Positions 55,127 to 64,000 of a stretch of 64,000 nt of DNA are shown piece by piece (the first letter of the stretch is position 1; each line of letters opens with the position of its first letter). The notes beneath the pieces are model-generated. The model did not search any database and had not been told where the DNA came from. It saw only the letters and a program-made list of their open reading frames with translations. A program made the position numbers and the translations under genes. The DNA is taken from NCBI RefSeq assembly GCF_024506435.1, contig NZ_JANIET010000001.1:4095477-4159476 (forward strand). The letters run 5' to 3'. This stretch comes from Pantoea trifolii. GTDB lineage: Bacteria > Pseudomonadota > Gammaproteobacteria > Enterobacterales > Enterobacteriaceae.

Positions 55127-55147
55127 GCGCCACCAGGACGGTGGCGC
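55127..55147 (-). terminator. Hairpin between rbsB and rbsK (RbsZ-like 3' end)
   Basis: Stem GCGCCACC / GGTGGCGC with a five-base loop, followed on the minus strand by ATCTTTCTGG. It lies in the 64-base rbsB-rbsK gap. In E. coli the sRNA RbsZ comes from the rbsB 3' end, so this hairpin may stabilise or end a partial transcript. Weak T-run. Confidence 0.5.
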
Positions 55148-55170
55148 GTTGCCCTGCTTTTCTTTACTTA

Positions 55171-56046
55171 TTATTTGGTAACCAGCTTCAGGTCAACCGG
55201 ATTAACCGCCTGCACCTTCTCGCCTTTCAATACTTTATCGGCAGTCTGCACGCCAATCACACCAATCTTGTCTGGCATCTGAGCCACAGTGGCGGTCAGT
55301 TTACCTGATTCGACAGCTTTCACACCGTCAGCGGTGCCGTCAAAGCCCACCACCAGCACGTCGGTTTTACCGGCGGTTTGCAGTGCACGCAGCGCGCCCA
55401 GCGCCATTTCGTCGTTCTGAGCGAAGACGGCCTGCACATCCGGATGTCCCTGTAGCAGGTTCTGCATCACGTTCAGACCTTTAGTACGGTCGAAGTCAGC
55501 AGGCTGGCTCGCCAGGATGTTGAATTTGTGCGCATCGGCTGCCTGTTTGAAGCCTTCGCCACGCTCGCGCGCCGCAGACGTACCGGCAATACCTTGCAGC
55601 TCAATAATCTTCGCGCCATCACCCAGTTTTTTGGCGATGAAGTCACCGGCCATTTTGCCGCCGAAACGGTTGTCAGACGCCACGTGGCTCACCACGGTGC
55701 CTTGTGCTGCCACGCGGTCCAGCGTGATCACCGGAATGTTCGCCTGGTTCGCCATCTTCACGGCGTTACCCACCGCATCAGAATCGGTTGGGTTGATCAG
55801 CAAAAGCTTGGTGCCACGCACCGTCAGATCCTGCACGTTCGCCAGCTCTTTCGCCGGGTTGTTCTGCGAATCCAGCACCACGAGGTTATAACCCAGTTGG
55901 TCAGCTTCTTTCTGTGCGCCATCTTTCAGAGACACAAAGAACGGATTATTCAGGGTTGAAACCACCAGAGCAATGGTGTCCTTTGCCATCGCGCCAGCAC
56001 TAAGGGTGGCGCCAAGAATGACGGCCAATGCAGTTAACTTTTTCAT
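55171..56046 (-). CDS. rbsB: Ribose-binding periplasmic protein
   Basis: Signal peptide [21 protein letters not shown]. The mature protein is a type I periplasmic binding domain with [39 protein letters not shown] and [15 protein letters not shown] at the ribose site. 291 residues. Delivers ribose to RbsAC and to the chemoreceptor Trg where present. Confidence 0.97.
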   Translation of the reverse strand: MKKLTALAVILGATLSAGAMAKDTIALVVSTLNNPFFVSLKDGAQKEADQLGYNLVVLDSQNNPAKELANVQDLTVRGTKLLLINPTDSDAVGNAVKMANQANIPVITLDRVAAQGTVVSHVASDNRFGGKMAGDFIAKKLGDGAKIIELQGIAGTSAARERGEGFKQAADAHKFNILASQPADFDRTKGLNVMQNLLQGHPDVQAVFAQNDEMALGALRALQTAGKTDVLVVGFDGTADGVKAVESGKLTATVAQMPDKIGVIGVQTADKVLKGEKVQAVNPVDLKLVTK

Positions 56047-56072
56047 TTTTAAATCCTGTGTGAAGGTCAGAG

Positions 56073-57044
56073 TTATTTACTGCTTTTGTTATCCACCAGC
56101 ACCGCTAGCAGAATGACGACGGCTTTAACAATCATTTGGTAGTAAGACGATACGCCCATCAGATTCAGGCCGTTGTTCAGGAAACCGAGGATCAATGCAC
56201 CAATCAGCGTGCCCATGATGCGGCCTTTACCGCCCGCCAGGCTGGTACCGCCCAGCACCACCGCCGCGATCGCATCCAGTTCATAACCGGTGCCCGCGGT
56301 AGGTTGAGCGGAAGAGAGACGCGCCACTTCGATGGTGCCCGCCAATGCCGCCAGCAGGCCGCACAGCGAATAAACGATGATTTTGACGCGATTAACGTTG
56401 ATACCCGACAAACGCGTCGCCGCTTCGTTGCCACCTAACGCATAGATGTAACGACCAAGGCGCGTGTGATGCAGCATGTACCACGCCAGACCAAATACCG
56501 CGACCATCAGCCACACCGGCGTAGGGATGCCCAGCGGACGACCGATACCGAACCAGCCAAACAGATCGGCGTTATCGTTGAAACCGGTATTGATCGGGCT
56601 GCCGTTGGTGTAAACCATGGTGACGCCGCGCAGCAGCAGCATCATCACCAGCGTGGCAATGAAAGCCTGCACCTTGCCGCGCGCCACAATCACGCCGGTA
56701 ATACCGCCAATCGCCGCCCCCAACGCCAGCGAAGCCGCAACGGCCACCAGCGCATTCACCTCTAATCCGACGATCGATGCCGCCACCGCGCCAGTCAGCG
56801 CCAGCAGCGAGCCCACTGAAAGATCAATGCCCGAAGTCAGAATCACCAGCGTCATGCCAACCGCCATAATGGCGTTGACCGACGTCTGCTGCAGAATGTT
56901 GAACATGTTGGCCAGCGTAAAGAAGTTCGGGCTCTGGCTGGCAACCACGGCGATCAACACGATCAATGCAATCAGTGATTTCTGCTCCAGCAGCCAGGCT
57001 TTGCTGAACCAACGGCGGCTGGCGGGTAAGGTTTGGGTGCTCAT
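56073..57044 (-). CDS. rbsC: Ribose ABC transporter permease
   Basis: 323 residues, about ten membrane helices, typical of the carbohydrate uptake 2 family: [30 protein letters not shown] and [22 protein letters not shown]. Overlaps rbsA by 4 bases. Confidence 0.97.
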   Translation of the reverse strand: MSTQTLPASRRWFSKAWLLEQKSLIALIVLIAVVASQSPNFFTLANMFNILQQTSVNAIMAVGMTLVILTSGIDLSVGSLLALTGAVAASIVGLEVNALVAVAASLALGAAIGGITGVIVARGKVQAFIATLVMMLLLRGVTMVYTNGSPINTGFNDNADLFGWFGIGRPLGIPTPVWLMVAVFGLAWYMLHHTRLGRYIYALGGNEAATRLSGINVNRVKIIVYSLCGLLAALAGTIEVARLSSAQPTAGTGYELDAIAAVVLGGTSLAGGKGRIMGTLIGALILGFLNNGLNLMGVSSYYQMIVKAVVILLAVLVDNKSSK

Positions 57045-58549
57045 ACAACTAACTCCTCGCTGTGTTGCTTACCGACTGCCGCCGCCATCAGGGATTCCTG
57101 GGTAGCTTGCTCACGGGAAAATTCGCCACTCAGATGGCCTTCATGCATCACTACGATGCGGTCGCTCATGCCAAGCACTTCCGGCATTTCCGACGACACC
57201 AAAATGATGCTCAGCCCTTCGGCTTTAAACTGATTAATTAACTGATAAATTTCTTTCTTTGCCCCGACATCGACGCCGCGCGTTGGCTCATCAAGAATCA
57301 ACACATCAGGGCGCGTCATCAGGCCGCGCGCAATCGCCACTTTTTGCTGATTACCGCCGGACAGCAGGCCAATCGGCTGCTCCATTGAAGGGGTTTTGAC
57401 GTTGAACAGGCGGATAAAATCGCCCACCGCCAACTGCTCATCGCTGTGACGCAGGTTGCCTGCGCCGGTGCTGAAATAGCGCAGCGCGGTTAGCGACATG
57501 TTCTCTTTCACCGACATGCCCAATACCAAACCATCGCGCTTACGATCTTCGGAGATATAAACGATGCCGTTCGCCAATCCTTCTTGCGGGGAGCGAGTGG
57601 TGATTTCGCGGCCATTCAGCGTGACTTTACCTTTGCTGCGCGGCAGCGCGCCGTACAGCACTTTCATCAGTTCGGTACGTCCCGCGCCCATCAAGCCCGA
57701 CACGCCAAGGATTTCCCCTTTGCGCAGCGTAAAGCTGACGTCATCAACGCCCGGACCGCTGAGGTTTTCAACTTTTAAGCGGATCTCACCCGGCTGCTGA
57801 TCGATACGTGGATATTGATCTTCCAGTTTGCGGCCGACCATCATCTCGATCAGGCTCTCTTCGCTGAGATCGCTCACCGCGCGCTCGGCAATAAACTGCC
57901 CATCGCGGAACACGGTGACGTCATCGCAAATCTCGAAGATCTCTTTCATGCGGTGCGAGATATAGACGATGCCGCAGCCCTGCGTTTTCAGTTCGTTGAT
58001 GACGCGGAACAGCGACAGCGTTTCGGTATCGGTCAGCGCATCGGTCGGTTCATCCATAATGATGACTTTCGACTCGAAGCTGAGCACTTTAGCGATCTCG
58101 ACCATCTGCTGATCGCCAATCGACAAATCGCCCACCAGCTTGTGGCTGTTGAAGCGCAGATTGAGGCGCTTTAATAGCGCATCCGCCTCGGCATACATCT
58201 TTTTCCATTCGATACGGCCAAAGCGGTTAACAAATTCGCGGCCAAGGAAGATATTCTCGGCGACGGTCAGTTGCGGAATCAGGTTAAGTTCCTGATGGAT
58301 AATACCAATGCCCGCTTCCTGCGACGCTTTCGGGCCAGAGAACGCCACATCCTGACCGAGCCACTGCAGGGAACCGGCATCCATGCTGTAAATGCCGGTC
58401 AGCACTTTCATCATGGTAGATTTGCCGGCACCGTTTTCACCCACCAGCGCCATCACGCGTCCCGGATAAACAGCAAGCGATGCGCCATTCAGCGCCTTCA
58501 CGCCGGGAAACGACTTTTCAATCCCTTTGAGTTGCAATAACGGTTGCAT
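57041..58549 (-). CDS. rbsA: Ribose ABC transporter ATP-binding protein
   Basis: 502 residues with two ABC domains. First: Walker [10 protein letters not shown], signature [16 protein letters not shown]. Second: degenerate Walker [15 protein letters not shown], signature [16 protein letters not shown], Walker [15 protein letters not shown]. As usual for this class, only one site is likely to hydrolyse ATP. Follows rbsD by 7 bases. Confidence 0.98.
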   Translation of the reverse strand: MQPLLQLKGIEKSFPGVKALNGASLAVYPGRVMALVGENGAGKSTMMKVLTGIYSMDAGSLQWLGQDVAFSGPKASQEAGIGIIHQELNLIPQLTVAENIFLGREFVNRFGRIEWKKMYAEADALLKRLNLRFNSHKLVGDLSIGDQQMVEIAKVLSFESKVIIMDEPTDALTDTETLSLFRVINELKTQGCGIVYISHRMKEIFEICDDVTVFRDGQFIAERAVSDLSEESLIEMMVGRKLEDQYPRIDQQPGEIRLKVENLSGPGVDDVSFTLRKGEILGVSGLMGAGRTELMKVLYGALPRSKGKVTLNGREITTRSPQEGLANGIVYISEDRKRDGLVLGMSVKENMSLTALRYFSTGAGNLRHSDEQLAVGDFIRLFNVKTPSMEQPIGLLSGGNQQKVAIARGLMTRPDVLILDEPTRGVDVGAKKEIYQLINQFKAEGLSIILVSSEMPEVLGMSDRIVVMHEGHLSGEFSREQATQESLMAAAVGKQHSEELVV

Positions 58550-58556
58550 AGCGGCC

Positions 58557-58976
58557 TCAGAAGGTCACGCCGGCGCTCAGGATGACATTCGCATACGGAG
58601 AACACTCTCCGCTGCGAATGACCGCCTGACTACGCTGCGTTTGTTGTTTGAATTGTTCATGGCTGGTGTAACGAATGGTGATGACATTCCCCTGGTGCTG
58701 TTGCAAGGCTTCGAGCACGGCGAGCAGTGCGCTATGGAGCTGCGGATTGTGCTGCTTAATCTCCTCCGCCATCAGGGCGCTTTCGACTTGCATCTCCTGC
58801 GTGACTACCTCAACCACCTGTAAAAATTCGGGCGTACCCGGCGTTAACGCCAGATCGATGCGCTGTGGACCAGCCGGAATCGGCAAGCCTGCATCTGCAA
58901 TCGTCAGCGTATCGGTGTGCCCCAGGCGAGCAATCACATGAGAGACTTCAGCGTTTAACAAGCGACCTTTTTTCAT
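58557..58976 (-). CDS. rbsD: D-ribose pyranase
   Basis: Interconverts beta-pyranose and furanose forms of ribose before phosphorylation. [22 protein letters not shown] (catalytic His about residue 20) and [16 protein letters not shown]. 139 residues from ATG 58976, the E. coli length; 20 upstream in-frame codons run into the promoter. First gene of rbsDACBKR. Confidence 0.97.
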   Translation of the reverse strand: MKKGRLLNAEVSHVIARLGHTDTLTIADAGLPIPAGPQRIDLALTPGTPEFLQVVEVVTQEMQVESALMAEEIKQHNPQLHSALLAVLEALQQHQGNVITIRYTSHEQFKQQTQRSQAVIRSGECSPYANVILSAGVTF

Positions 58977-58989
58977 TTCTTCCACTCCA

Positions 58990-59082
58990 CAGCGAAACGT
59001 TTCGCTGATCGGGAGTGTATAAAATGCGCACGGCAACTCAATGGCGGCATCACGGAAATGTGATCGCCATCGAAACGTTTCG
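58990..59082 (-). promoter_or_regulatory. rbs control region: two RbsR operators and a CRP-like site
   Basis: A perfect 18-base palindrome CAGCGAAACGTTTCGCTG (58990-59007) equals the E. coli rbs operator core. A second copy, CGAAACGTTTCG, lies at 59071-59082, centres 78 bases apart. TATACA between them is a likely -10. TGTGATCGCCATCGAA at 59059-59074 is half a good CRP site next to the upper operator. Repression by RbsR, perhaps with looping, and CRP activation are inferred. Confidence 0.88.
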
Positions 59083-59148
59083 CTTGTACCAGAGAGAATT
59101 TGAGTTTGGTGGGATATTGGAGCCGCTGCTGCGGCCCCGATGCAGGGA

Positions 59149-59544
59149 TTAAGGCAGTTTACGTACCTGTTTCACGTCCAGTTCGATGGAGTTGAAATCT
59201 TTATCCAGTTCGCCGGTCAGTTCTACCTGATCCTTCGGCGTGATGGTCAAACCGTTCCAGCGTTTATGATCGATCTCGACCTTCATGGTGCCGGTGGCAT
59301 CACGGAACTGATAATCCTCATCACCGATTTGCTTCTCAAGCGTACCGCGCACGGTGATCCAGCTATCGTCCTTCATCTCTTCGGCCTGTTTCACCGTGAC
59401 AACGCTGGTGTTATCGGCTTTGAAGCCACCAGACTTCACCTGCGCGGATGGCGCATTCGGATCAACAAAGCCACCTTGCTGAGCGGCAAGAACCGGCGTG
59501 GCGGCCAGGGCGATGATAGCTAACAGGGCTGCAGACTTTTTCAT
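59149..59544 (-). CDS. ygiW: YgiW/YdeI family stress-tolerance OB-fold protein
   Basis: Signal peptide [20 protein letters not shown], then a bacterial OB-fold: [37 protein letters not shown] followed by the ending [12 protein letters not shown]. 131 residues, periplasmic. Salmonella VisP (YgiW) binds peptidoglycan and affects lipid A modification. Divergent from qseB, the arrangement found in E. coli. Confidence 0.93.
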   Translation of the reverse strand: MKKSAALLAIIALAATPVLAAQQGGFVDPNAPSAQVKSGGFKADNTSVVTVKQAEEMKDDSWITVRGTLEKQIGDEDYQFRDATGTMKVEIDHKRWNGLTITPKDQVELTGELDKDFNSIELDVKQVRKLP

Positions 59545-59601
59545 ATGTCACCTCTTTTCCATGAATGTGTTGGTTTACGGAAGCTATTTCACCATAAGGT
59601 T

Positions 59602-59618
59602 CTTAACAGGATCTTAAG
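59602..59618 (+). promoter_or_regulatory. PmrA/QseB-type direct repeat
   Basis: CTTAAC-N5-CTTAAG, a direct repeat with 11-base periodicity matching the PmrA/QseB box (CTTAAK-N5-CTTAAK). It lies 107 bases before qseB and 58 bases before ygiW. TATAAC at 59696-59701 could be a qseB -10. Confidence 0.75.
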
Positions 59619-59724
59619 AGAATCCGTCGGGCTAACATTCATGAAAAATAGTCTATTTGCCGGGATTTTCGCTGTACAAGAGCGATTGTGCTTCGTATAA
59701 CTCCGCTTAACAGAAGGAGAGTAG

Positions 59725-60387
59725 ATGCGCATTTTACTGATAGAAGATGACACGCTGATTGGCGACGGTTTGAAAGTCGGGTTAATCAAACTCGGATTCA
59801 GCGTGGATTGGTTTGTCTCCGGCGAAGCCGGATTTCAGGCGTTGGCGGCCGCGCCCTGGGACGCGGTGGTGCTGGATCTGTCGCTGCCGGAACGCGATGG
59901 TCTGGATATCCTGCGTCAGTGGCGCCAGCAAGGACAGGATGTGCCGGTGCTGATCCTCACCGCGCGCGATGCGCTCGATCAGCGCGTTCAGGGATTGCAG
60001 CTCGGTGCCGACGATTACCTGTGCAAGCCGTTTGCGCTGACAGAAGTGGCGGCACGCTTGCAGGCGCTGATCCGTCGCCGTCACGGCCAACTGCAGCCAG
60101 AACTCAAACACGGCAAAGTGGTGATGGCGCCCGGCAGCCATAGCGTGCTGTGCGATGGCGAAGCCGTCAGCCTGAAGAGCCGCGAACTGGCGCTGCTGGA
60201 ACTGTTTCTGCGCAATCCCGGCCGTGTACTGACGCGCAGTCAGCTTGAAGAAAAGCTCTACAGCTGGGATGAAGATGTCTCCAGCAATGCGGTGGAGGTG
60301 CACATTCATCATCTGCGCAAGAAACTCGGCAGCCAGTTTATTCGCACCGTACACGGCGTCGGTTATACGCTGGGAGCGGCAGAATGA
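59725..60387 (+). CDS. qseB: Response regulator QseB
   Basis: OmpR/PhoB-class regulator, 220 residues. Receiver domain [11 protein letters not shown] with phospho-Asp in [22 protein letters not shown] and LCKPFAL complete the active site. C-terminal winged helix [30 protein letters not shown] and [17 protein letters not shown]. Highly similar to E. coli QseB. AAGGAG ribosome site. Overlaps qseC by 4 bases. Confidence 0.95.
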   Translation: MRILLIEDDTLIGDGLKVGLIKLGFSVDWFVSGEAGFQALAAAPWDAVVLDLSLPERDGLDILRQWRQQGQDVPVLILTARDALDQRVQGLQLGADDYLCKPFALTEVAARLQALIRRRHGQLQPELKHGKVVMAPGSHSVLCDGEAVSLKSRELALLELFLRNPGRVLTRSQLEEKLYSWDEDVSSNAVEVHIHHLRKKLGSQFIRTVHGVGYTLGAAE

Positions 60388-61715
60388 GTTTGTTTCTGCG
60401 CCTCGCCATCGGCTTTGTGCTGCTGATTATGCTGTGCGGCGGCTTGGCCAGCCTCAGCGCCTGGCACCAAACCCGCGATACGGTAGACGAGCTGTTTGAT
60501 ACTCAGCAAATGCTGTTCGCCAAACGACTGATTACGCTCGATCCCACCTCGCTGCAGGACGAAAAACTGCCTAACACCAAGTCGATCCTGCGTCATCATC
60601 GTGGCGATCAGGATGACGATGCGCTGGCGTTTGCCATTTTCAGCGCCGACGGCCAGCCGCTGCTCAATGACGGCGAAAATGGGCGTGATTTAGAGTTTGA
60701 TTACCAACGTGATGGCTTTACCGATGGCCGCCTGCGCGGCGATAAAGAGAGCTGGCGCTTGGTGTGGCTCACCTCAGCGGATAAGCGTTATCGCGTGGTG
60801 GTTGGGCAAGAGTGGGAATACCGCGAAGATATGACGCGCGATCTGGCGCTCAGTAGCCTGCTGCCGTGGTTGATCGCCATGCCTTTTATGCTGCTGTTGC
60901 TGCTGGCGCTGGTGTGGTTCGAACTGCGCCCGTTGAAGCGCCTCACGCTTTCGCTGCATCAACGAGCGCCGGATGATGCTACGCCATTGCCGGACACGCG
61001 CTTGCCCAAAGAGGTGAAGCCGCTGGTGGTGGCGCTCAACGGCTTGTTCAGTCGCATGGCGCATCTGGTACAGCGCGAGCGTCGCTTTACCTCCGATGCC
61101 GCCCATGAACTGCGCAGCCCGCTGGCGGCGCTGCGCGTGCAGAGCGAAGTGATTCAGCTGGCCGATGATGATGAAGCGATGCGTAAACGGGCGATTCAGC
61201 AGCTGGATAGCGGCATTGTGCGCGCCACGCGTTTGGTGGATCAGCTCTTAACGCTGTCACGCGTAGAAGCTGACGATCTGCGCAGCGAGTTTCAACCGGT
61301 GGCGCTGGCACCGCTGCTGCAAAACCTGCTGGCGGAGCACTTCCCGCAGGCAGAACAACAAAACACCGCTTTGCAGTTCACCAGCCACGCCGAAACGGTG
61401 ATGAACGGTCATCCGCTATTGCTGGGTTTGATGGTGCGGAATCTGCTGGATAACGCGCTGCGCTATTCGCCGTCGGGCAGCACCATTGATGTGCAGCTCA
61501 ATGTTCGCGCCATTACCGTTGATGATAACGGACCGGGAGTCAGCGATGAGCAGTTGGCAAGGTTGGGTGAACGCTTCTGGCGACCGCCGGGACAGGCACA
61601 AACCGGCAGCGGATTGGGGCTTTCCATCGTGAAAAATATTGCCCAGCTGCACGGCATTCGCTTGCAGTTCAGCCAGCGCGCCAGCGGAGGATTGCGCGTC
61701 ACTTTGAGTTGGTGA
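60384..61715 (+). CDS. qseC: Sensor histidine kinase QseC
   Basis: Membrane sensor with two transmembrane segments (about 7-25 and 160-180) around a periplasmic domain, HAMP-like linker, HisKA with the phospho-His in [19 protein letters not shown], and HATPase DDNGPGV and [12 protein letters not shown]. 443 residues. In E. coli QseC responds to AI-3, adrenaline and noradrenaline and phosphorylates QseB. Convergent with kup. Confidence 0.94.
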   Translation: MSLFLRLAIGFVLLIMLCGGLASLSAWHQTRDTVDELFDTQQMLFAKRLITLDPTSLQDEKLPNTKSILRHHRGDQDDDALAFAIFSADGQPLLNDGENGRDLEFDYQRDGFTDGRLRGDKESWRLVWLTSADKRYRVVVGQEWEYREDMTRDLALSSLLPWLIAMPFMLLLLLALVWFELRPLKRLTLSLHQRAPDDATPLPDTRLPKEVKPLVVALNGLFSRMAHLVQRERRFTSDAAHELRSPLAALRVQSEVIQLADDDEAMRKRAIQQLDSGIVRATRLVDQLLTLSRVEADDLRSEFQPVALAPLLQNLLAEHFPQAEQQNTALQFTSHAETVMNGHPLLLGLMVRNLLDNALRYSPSGSTIDVQLNVRAITVDDNGPGVSDEQLARLGERFWRPPGQAQTGSGLGLSIVKNIAQLHGIRLQFSQRASGGLRVTLSW

Positions 61716-61726
61716 CGCGCGCAGCG

Positions 61727-63595
61727 TTAAATCTCGACCTGGGTTCCCAGCTCGATCACGCGGTTCGGTGGGATTTCAAACTGATCCGGCGCGCGCAGCG
61801 CATTGCGTTGCAGCGCGAGGAACAGCTTGCCGCGCAGGCGCAGATACCACGGACGATCGCCGATAATCAGCGATTCATGCGACATAAAGAAGGAGGTTTC
61901 CATCATGCGGCAGTTCAGCCCTTCAAGGCCGCAGCGGTGGAAAATCTCTTCGACATTTGGCGTTTCGCGCCAGCCGTAACTCGCCACCACGCGCCAGAAG
62001 GTTGGCGATAACTGTTCGATGGTCACACGACGCACATTGTGCACATAAGGCGCATCTTCCGTACGCAGCGTCAGCAGCACCACACGCTCATGCAACACTT
62101 TGTTGTGCTTGAGGTTATGCAGCATGGCAAACGGAATCACGTTCAGCGCCCGCGACATATACACTGCGGTACCCGGCACGCGTACCGGCGGCGATTTCTC
62201 CAGCGACGCGATCATCGCTTCGAGGGAATTGCCGTGCTCATGCATACGACGCAGCAGGCGGAAACGCTCGCTTTTCCAGGTGGTCATGATGATGAACATC
62301 ATCAACGCCAGCGTCAGCGGCAGCCAACCGCCGGAGAACACCTTGATCAGGTTGGCGGAGAACAGCGACACGTCGATGATTAACATGGCAACCAGAATCA
62401 ACACCACCAGATAGCGGTTCCAGTGCCAGTTTTGAATCGCCACGGTTGAACAGAGAATGGCGGTCAGCACCATGGTGCCGGTTACCGCAATGCCGTAAGC
62501 CGCCGCCAGATTGCTGGAGTGCTCAAAACCGACAATCACAATCACCACCGAGAAATAGAGCAGCCAGTTAATCACTGGAATGTAGATCTGCCCGGACTCC
62601 TCTTCGGAGGTGTGCACAATGCGCATTGGCGGCAAATAGCCGAGACGCACCGCCTGACGCGTTAATGAGAACACGCCGGAAATCACCGCCTGCGACGCAA
62701 TCACCGTGGCTAAGGTCGCCAGAATCAACATTGGGATCAGCATCCAATCCGGCGCGAGCAGGAAGAACGGGTTTTTGATCGCTTCAGGATGTTTGAGCAG
62801 CAGCGCGCCCTGACCAAAGTAGTTGAGCACCAGTGAAGGCAGCACCACGATGAACCAGGCGAGACGAATCGGGAATTTACCGAAGTGGCCCATATCGGCA
62901 TACAACGCTTCTACGCCGGTAATCGCCAGTACCACCGCGCCCAGCGCGAAGAAGGAGACAGTTTTATATTGGATGAAGAAGTGCACCGCCCAATACGGGT
63001 TCATCGCATGCAGGACGTCAGGATTGTCGATAATGCTGCGCGCGCCCAGAACCGCCAGCACCAAAAACCACAGCAGCATCACCGGCGCGAACAGCTTGCC
63101 TACAATGCCGGTGCCGTGTTTTTGGATAACAAACAGTAAAGTCAGCACTGCAATCGCCAACGGCACGATGTAGGCATCAAGACTTGGCGCGGCAATTTCC
63201 AGACCTTCAATCGCCGATAGTACCGAAACCGCCGGCGTTATCACCACTTCTCCGTAGAAGAAGCTGCCGCCAATCAGTCCCATGATCACCAGAATTGCCG
63301 TGGCTCTGGCGCCGGTATGGCGTCCGGCCAGCGACATCAGCGTTAAAATCCCGCCTTCACCGGCGTTATCCGCACGCATCACGTAGCTGATGTACTTCAG
63401 CGACACCACCAGAATCAGCAGCCAGAAGATCAGCGACAGAAAGCCAAATACCGCTTCGCGCTCTACGCCAAATCCAAACTGACCAGAGAGACATTCACGC
63501 AATGTATAGAGCGGGCTAGTACCAATATCGCCATACACCACGCCAATTGCCGCCAGCGTGACGGCCCCAAGGGACTGTTTCTTATCCGAGCTCAT
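61727..63595 (-). CDS. kup: Low-affinity potassium transporter Kup
   Basis: Proton:K+ symporter of the KUP/HAK/KT family, 622 residues, 12 membrane helices and a cytosolic tail of about 180 residues. Family signature [17 protein letters not shown] at the N-terminus; [12 protein letters not shown] and [19 protein letters not shown] follow. Normally adjacent to rbsD in E. coli; here ygiW-qseBC intervene. Confidence 0.98.
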   Translation of the reverse strand: MSSDKKQSLGAVTLAAIGVVYGDIGTSPLYTLRECLSGQFGFGVEREAVFGFLSLIFWLLILVVSLKYISYVMRADNAGEGGILTLMSLAGRHTGARATAILVIMGLIGGSFFYGEVVITPAVSVLSAIEGLEIAAPSLDAYIVPLAIAVLTLLFVIQKHGTGIVGKLFAPVMLLWFLVLAVLGARSIIDNPDVLHAMNPYWAVHFFIQYKTVSFFALGAVVLAITGVEALYADMGHFGKFPIRLAWFIVVLPSLVLNYFGQGALLLKHPEAIKNPFFLLAPDWMLIPMLILATLATVIASQAVISGVFSLTRQAVRLGYLPPMRIVHTSEEESGQIYIPVINWLLYFSVVIVIVGFEHSSNLAAAYGIAVTGTMVLTAILCSTVAIQNWHWNRYLVVLILVAMLIIDVSLFSANLIKVFSGGWLPLTLALMMFIIMTTWKSERFRLLRRMHEHGNSLEAMIASLEKSPPVRVPGTAVYMSRALNVIPFAMLHNLKHNKVLHERVVLLTLRTEDAPYVHNVRRVTIEQLSPTFWRVVASYGWRETPNVEEIFHRCGLEGLNCRMMETSFFMSHESLIIGDRPWYLRLRGKLFLALQRNALRAPDQFEIPPNRVIELGTQVEI

Positions 63596-63886
63596 AAGTT
63601 GTCTTTTGTTGGAGCCGGAGGCACTTGCCTTCCGCTCAAGCCATCAAAAAGCGCACAGTATGCACATATTCCCAAAAAAACCTACTCTTACAAAGTGCCA
63701 CCATCGCGTCGGTGACGCGGTTTTTCGCCGAAAATAGCGCCAAAAAACCGTTGGAAGCGGCGAGTTCTCTCGCATCAACCTTCTGAAACAAAAAAGCTGA
63801 CGGCTATCAACGCAATCGCGCATGATAATCAGTAGAGTATTGCGCTCGCCAGAATATGACGGCACCAGGATCAAAAGGATAATGAT

Positions 63887-64000
63887 GTGATTATGGCTCA
63901 ACCCCATCTTTTGGCAGAAAGAATTTCTCGCCTGAGCAACGCTCTGGAAAAAGGGCTGTATGAACGCCATCATGCGATCCGCCTCTGTTTGCTGGCTGCC
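63887..64000 (+). CDS. ravA: MoxR-type AAA+ ATPase RavA, N-terminal fragment
   Basis: The gene runs off the right edge. [20 protein letters not shown] followed by [16 protein letters not shown] matches the RavA N-terminus. RavA with ViaA links stress to fumarate reductase and to lysine decarboxylase. Start is GTG 63887 (AGGAT 7 bases upstream) or ATG 63893. Divergent from kup, as in E. coli. The 291 bases between show no clear regulatory motif. Confidence 0.9.
   Translation, partial: MIMAQPHLLAERISRLSNALEKGLYERHHAIRLCLLAA

Noticed and set aside
63644..63973. 109-codon frame on the minus strand upstream of kup and over ravA
   Set aside because: Overlaps the conserved ravA start; Cys/Phe/Arg-rich, without a ribosome site or family.

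Overview
The window is chromosomal DNA from a member of the Enterobacterales, most likely Pantoea or a close relative in the Erwiniaceae. The proteins resemble their Escherichia coli counterparts closely along their whole lengths. The gene order is a patchwork of blocks found at several places in the E. coli chromosome. An unusual combination (a WzxC-type flippase remnant, a QseBC pair between the rbs operon and kup, and absence of the yih sulfoquinovose genes) points away from Escherichia/Salmonella. No phage, plasmid, intact insertion sequence or CRISPR array was seen.

Layout: (1) 1-6900 holds radC (partial), coaBC-dut-slmA, then pyrE and rph on the opposite strand with the pyrE attenuator, a nucleoside transporter, a DUF3574 lipoprotein and yicC. 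(2) 6900-13100 is the least conserved part: lpxP, a decayed outer-membrane efflux gene, a PLP enzyme of the D-threonine aldolase type, an SRPBCC protein, an AT-rich stretch with perfect hairpins, an orphan 88-residue protein, half of a WzxC-type flippase and a LuxR-type regulator. (3) 13300-26550 is the yicG/ligB, gmk-rpoZ-spoT-trmH-recG, xanP and yicH block. A MarR regulator and an oxidoreductase stand where E. coli has gltS. (4) 26580-46100 carries fabY-dtd-yihY-yihX, typA, glnA-glnL-glnG, hemN, yihI, the small RNAs CsrC and Spot 42, engB, polA, dsbA-srkA, yihD and mobAB. (5) 46135-51580 is one complete rRNA operon (16S, tRNA-Glu, 23S, 5S) on the minus strand with both promoters. (6) 51780-64000 has hsrA, the rbsDACBKR ribose operon, ygiW/qseBC, kup and the start of ravA.

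How they work together: the glnA region is a textbook nitrogen-control locus, with NtrC sites, a sigma-54 promoter upstream of glnA and an NtrC palindrome over the glnL promoter. gmk-rpoZ-spoT links GTP synthesis with the stringent response. CsrC and Spot 42 flank engB as in E. coli and connect to carbon control. The ribose operon carries two RbsR palindromes. ygiW and qseB diverge around a PmrA/QseB-type direct repeat.

No large new system is evident. The most interesting unexplained items are a 58-codon Arg-rich membrane protein immediately upstream of hemN, two genes damaged by large deletions in the 8-12 kb region, perfect inverted repeats next to uncharacterised genes, an ERIC element inside the glnA 3' untranslated region, and an rRNA operon that joins the E. 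coli rrnC upstream context to the rrnA downstream context.
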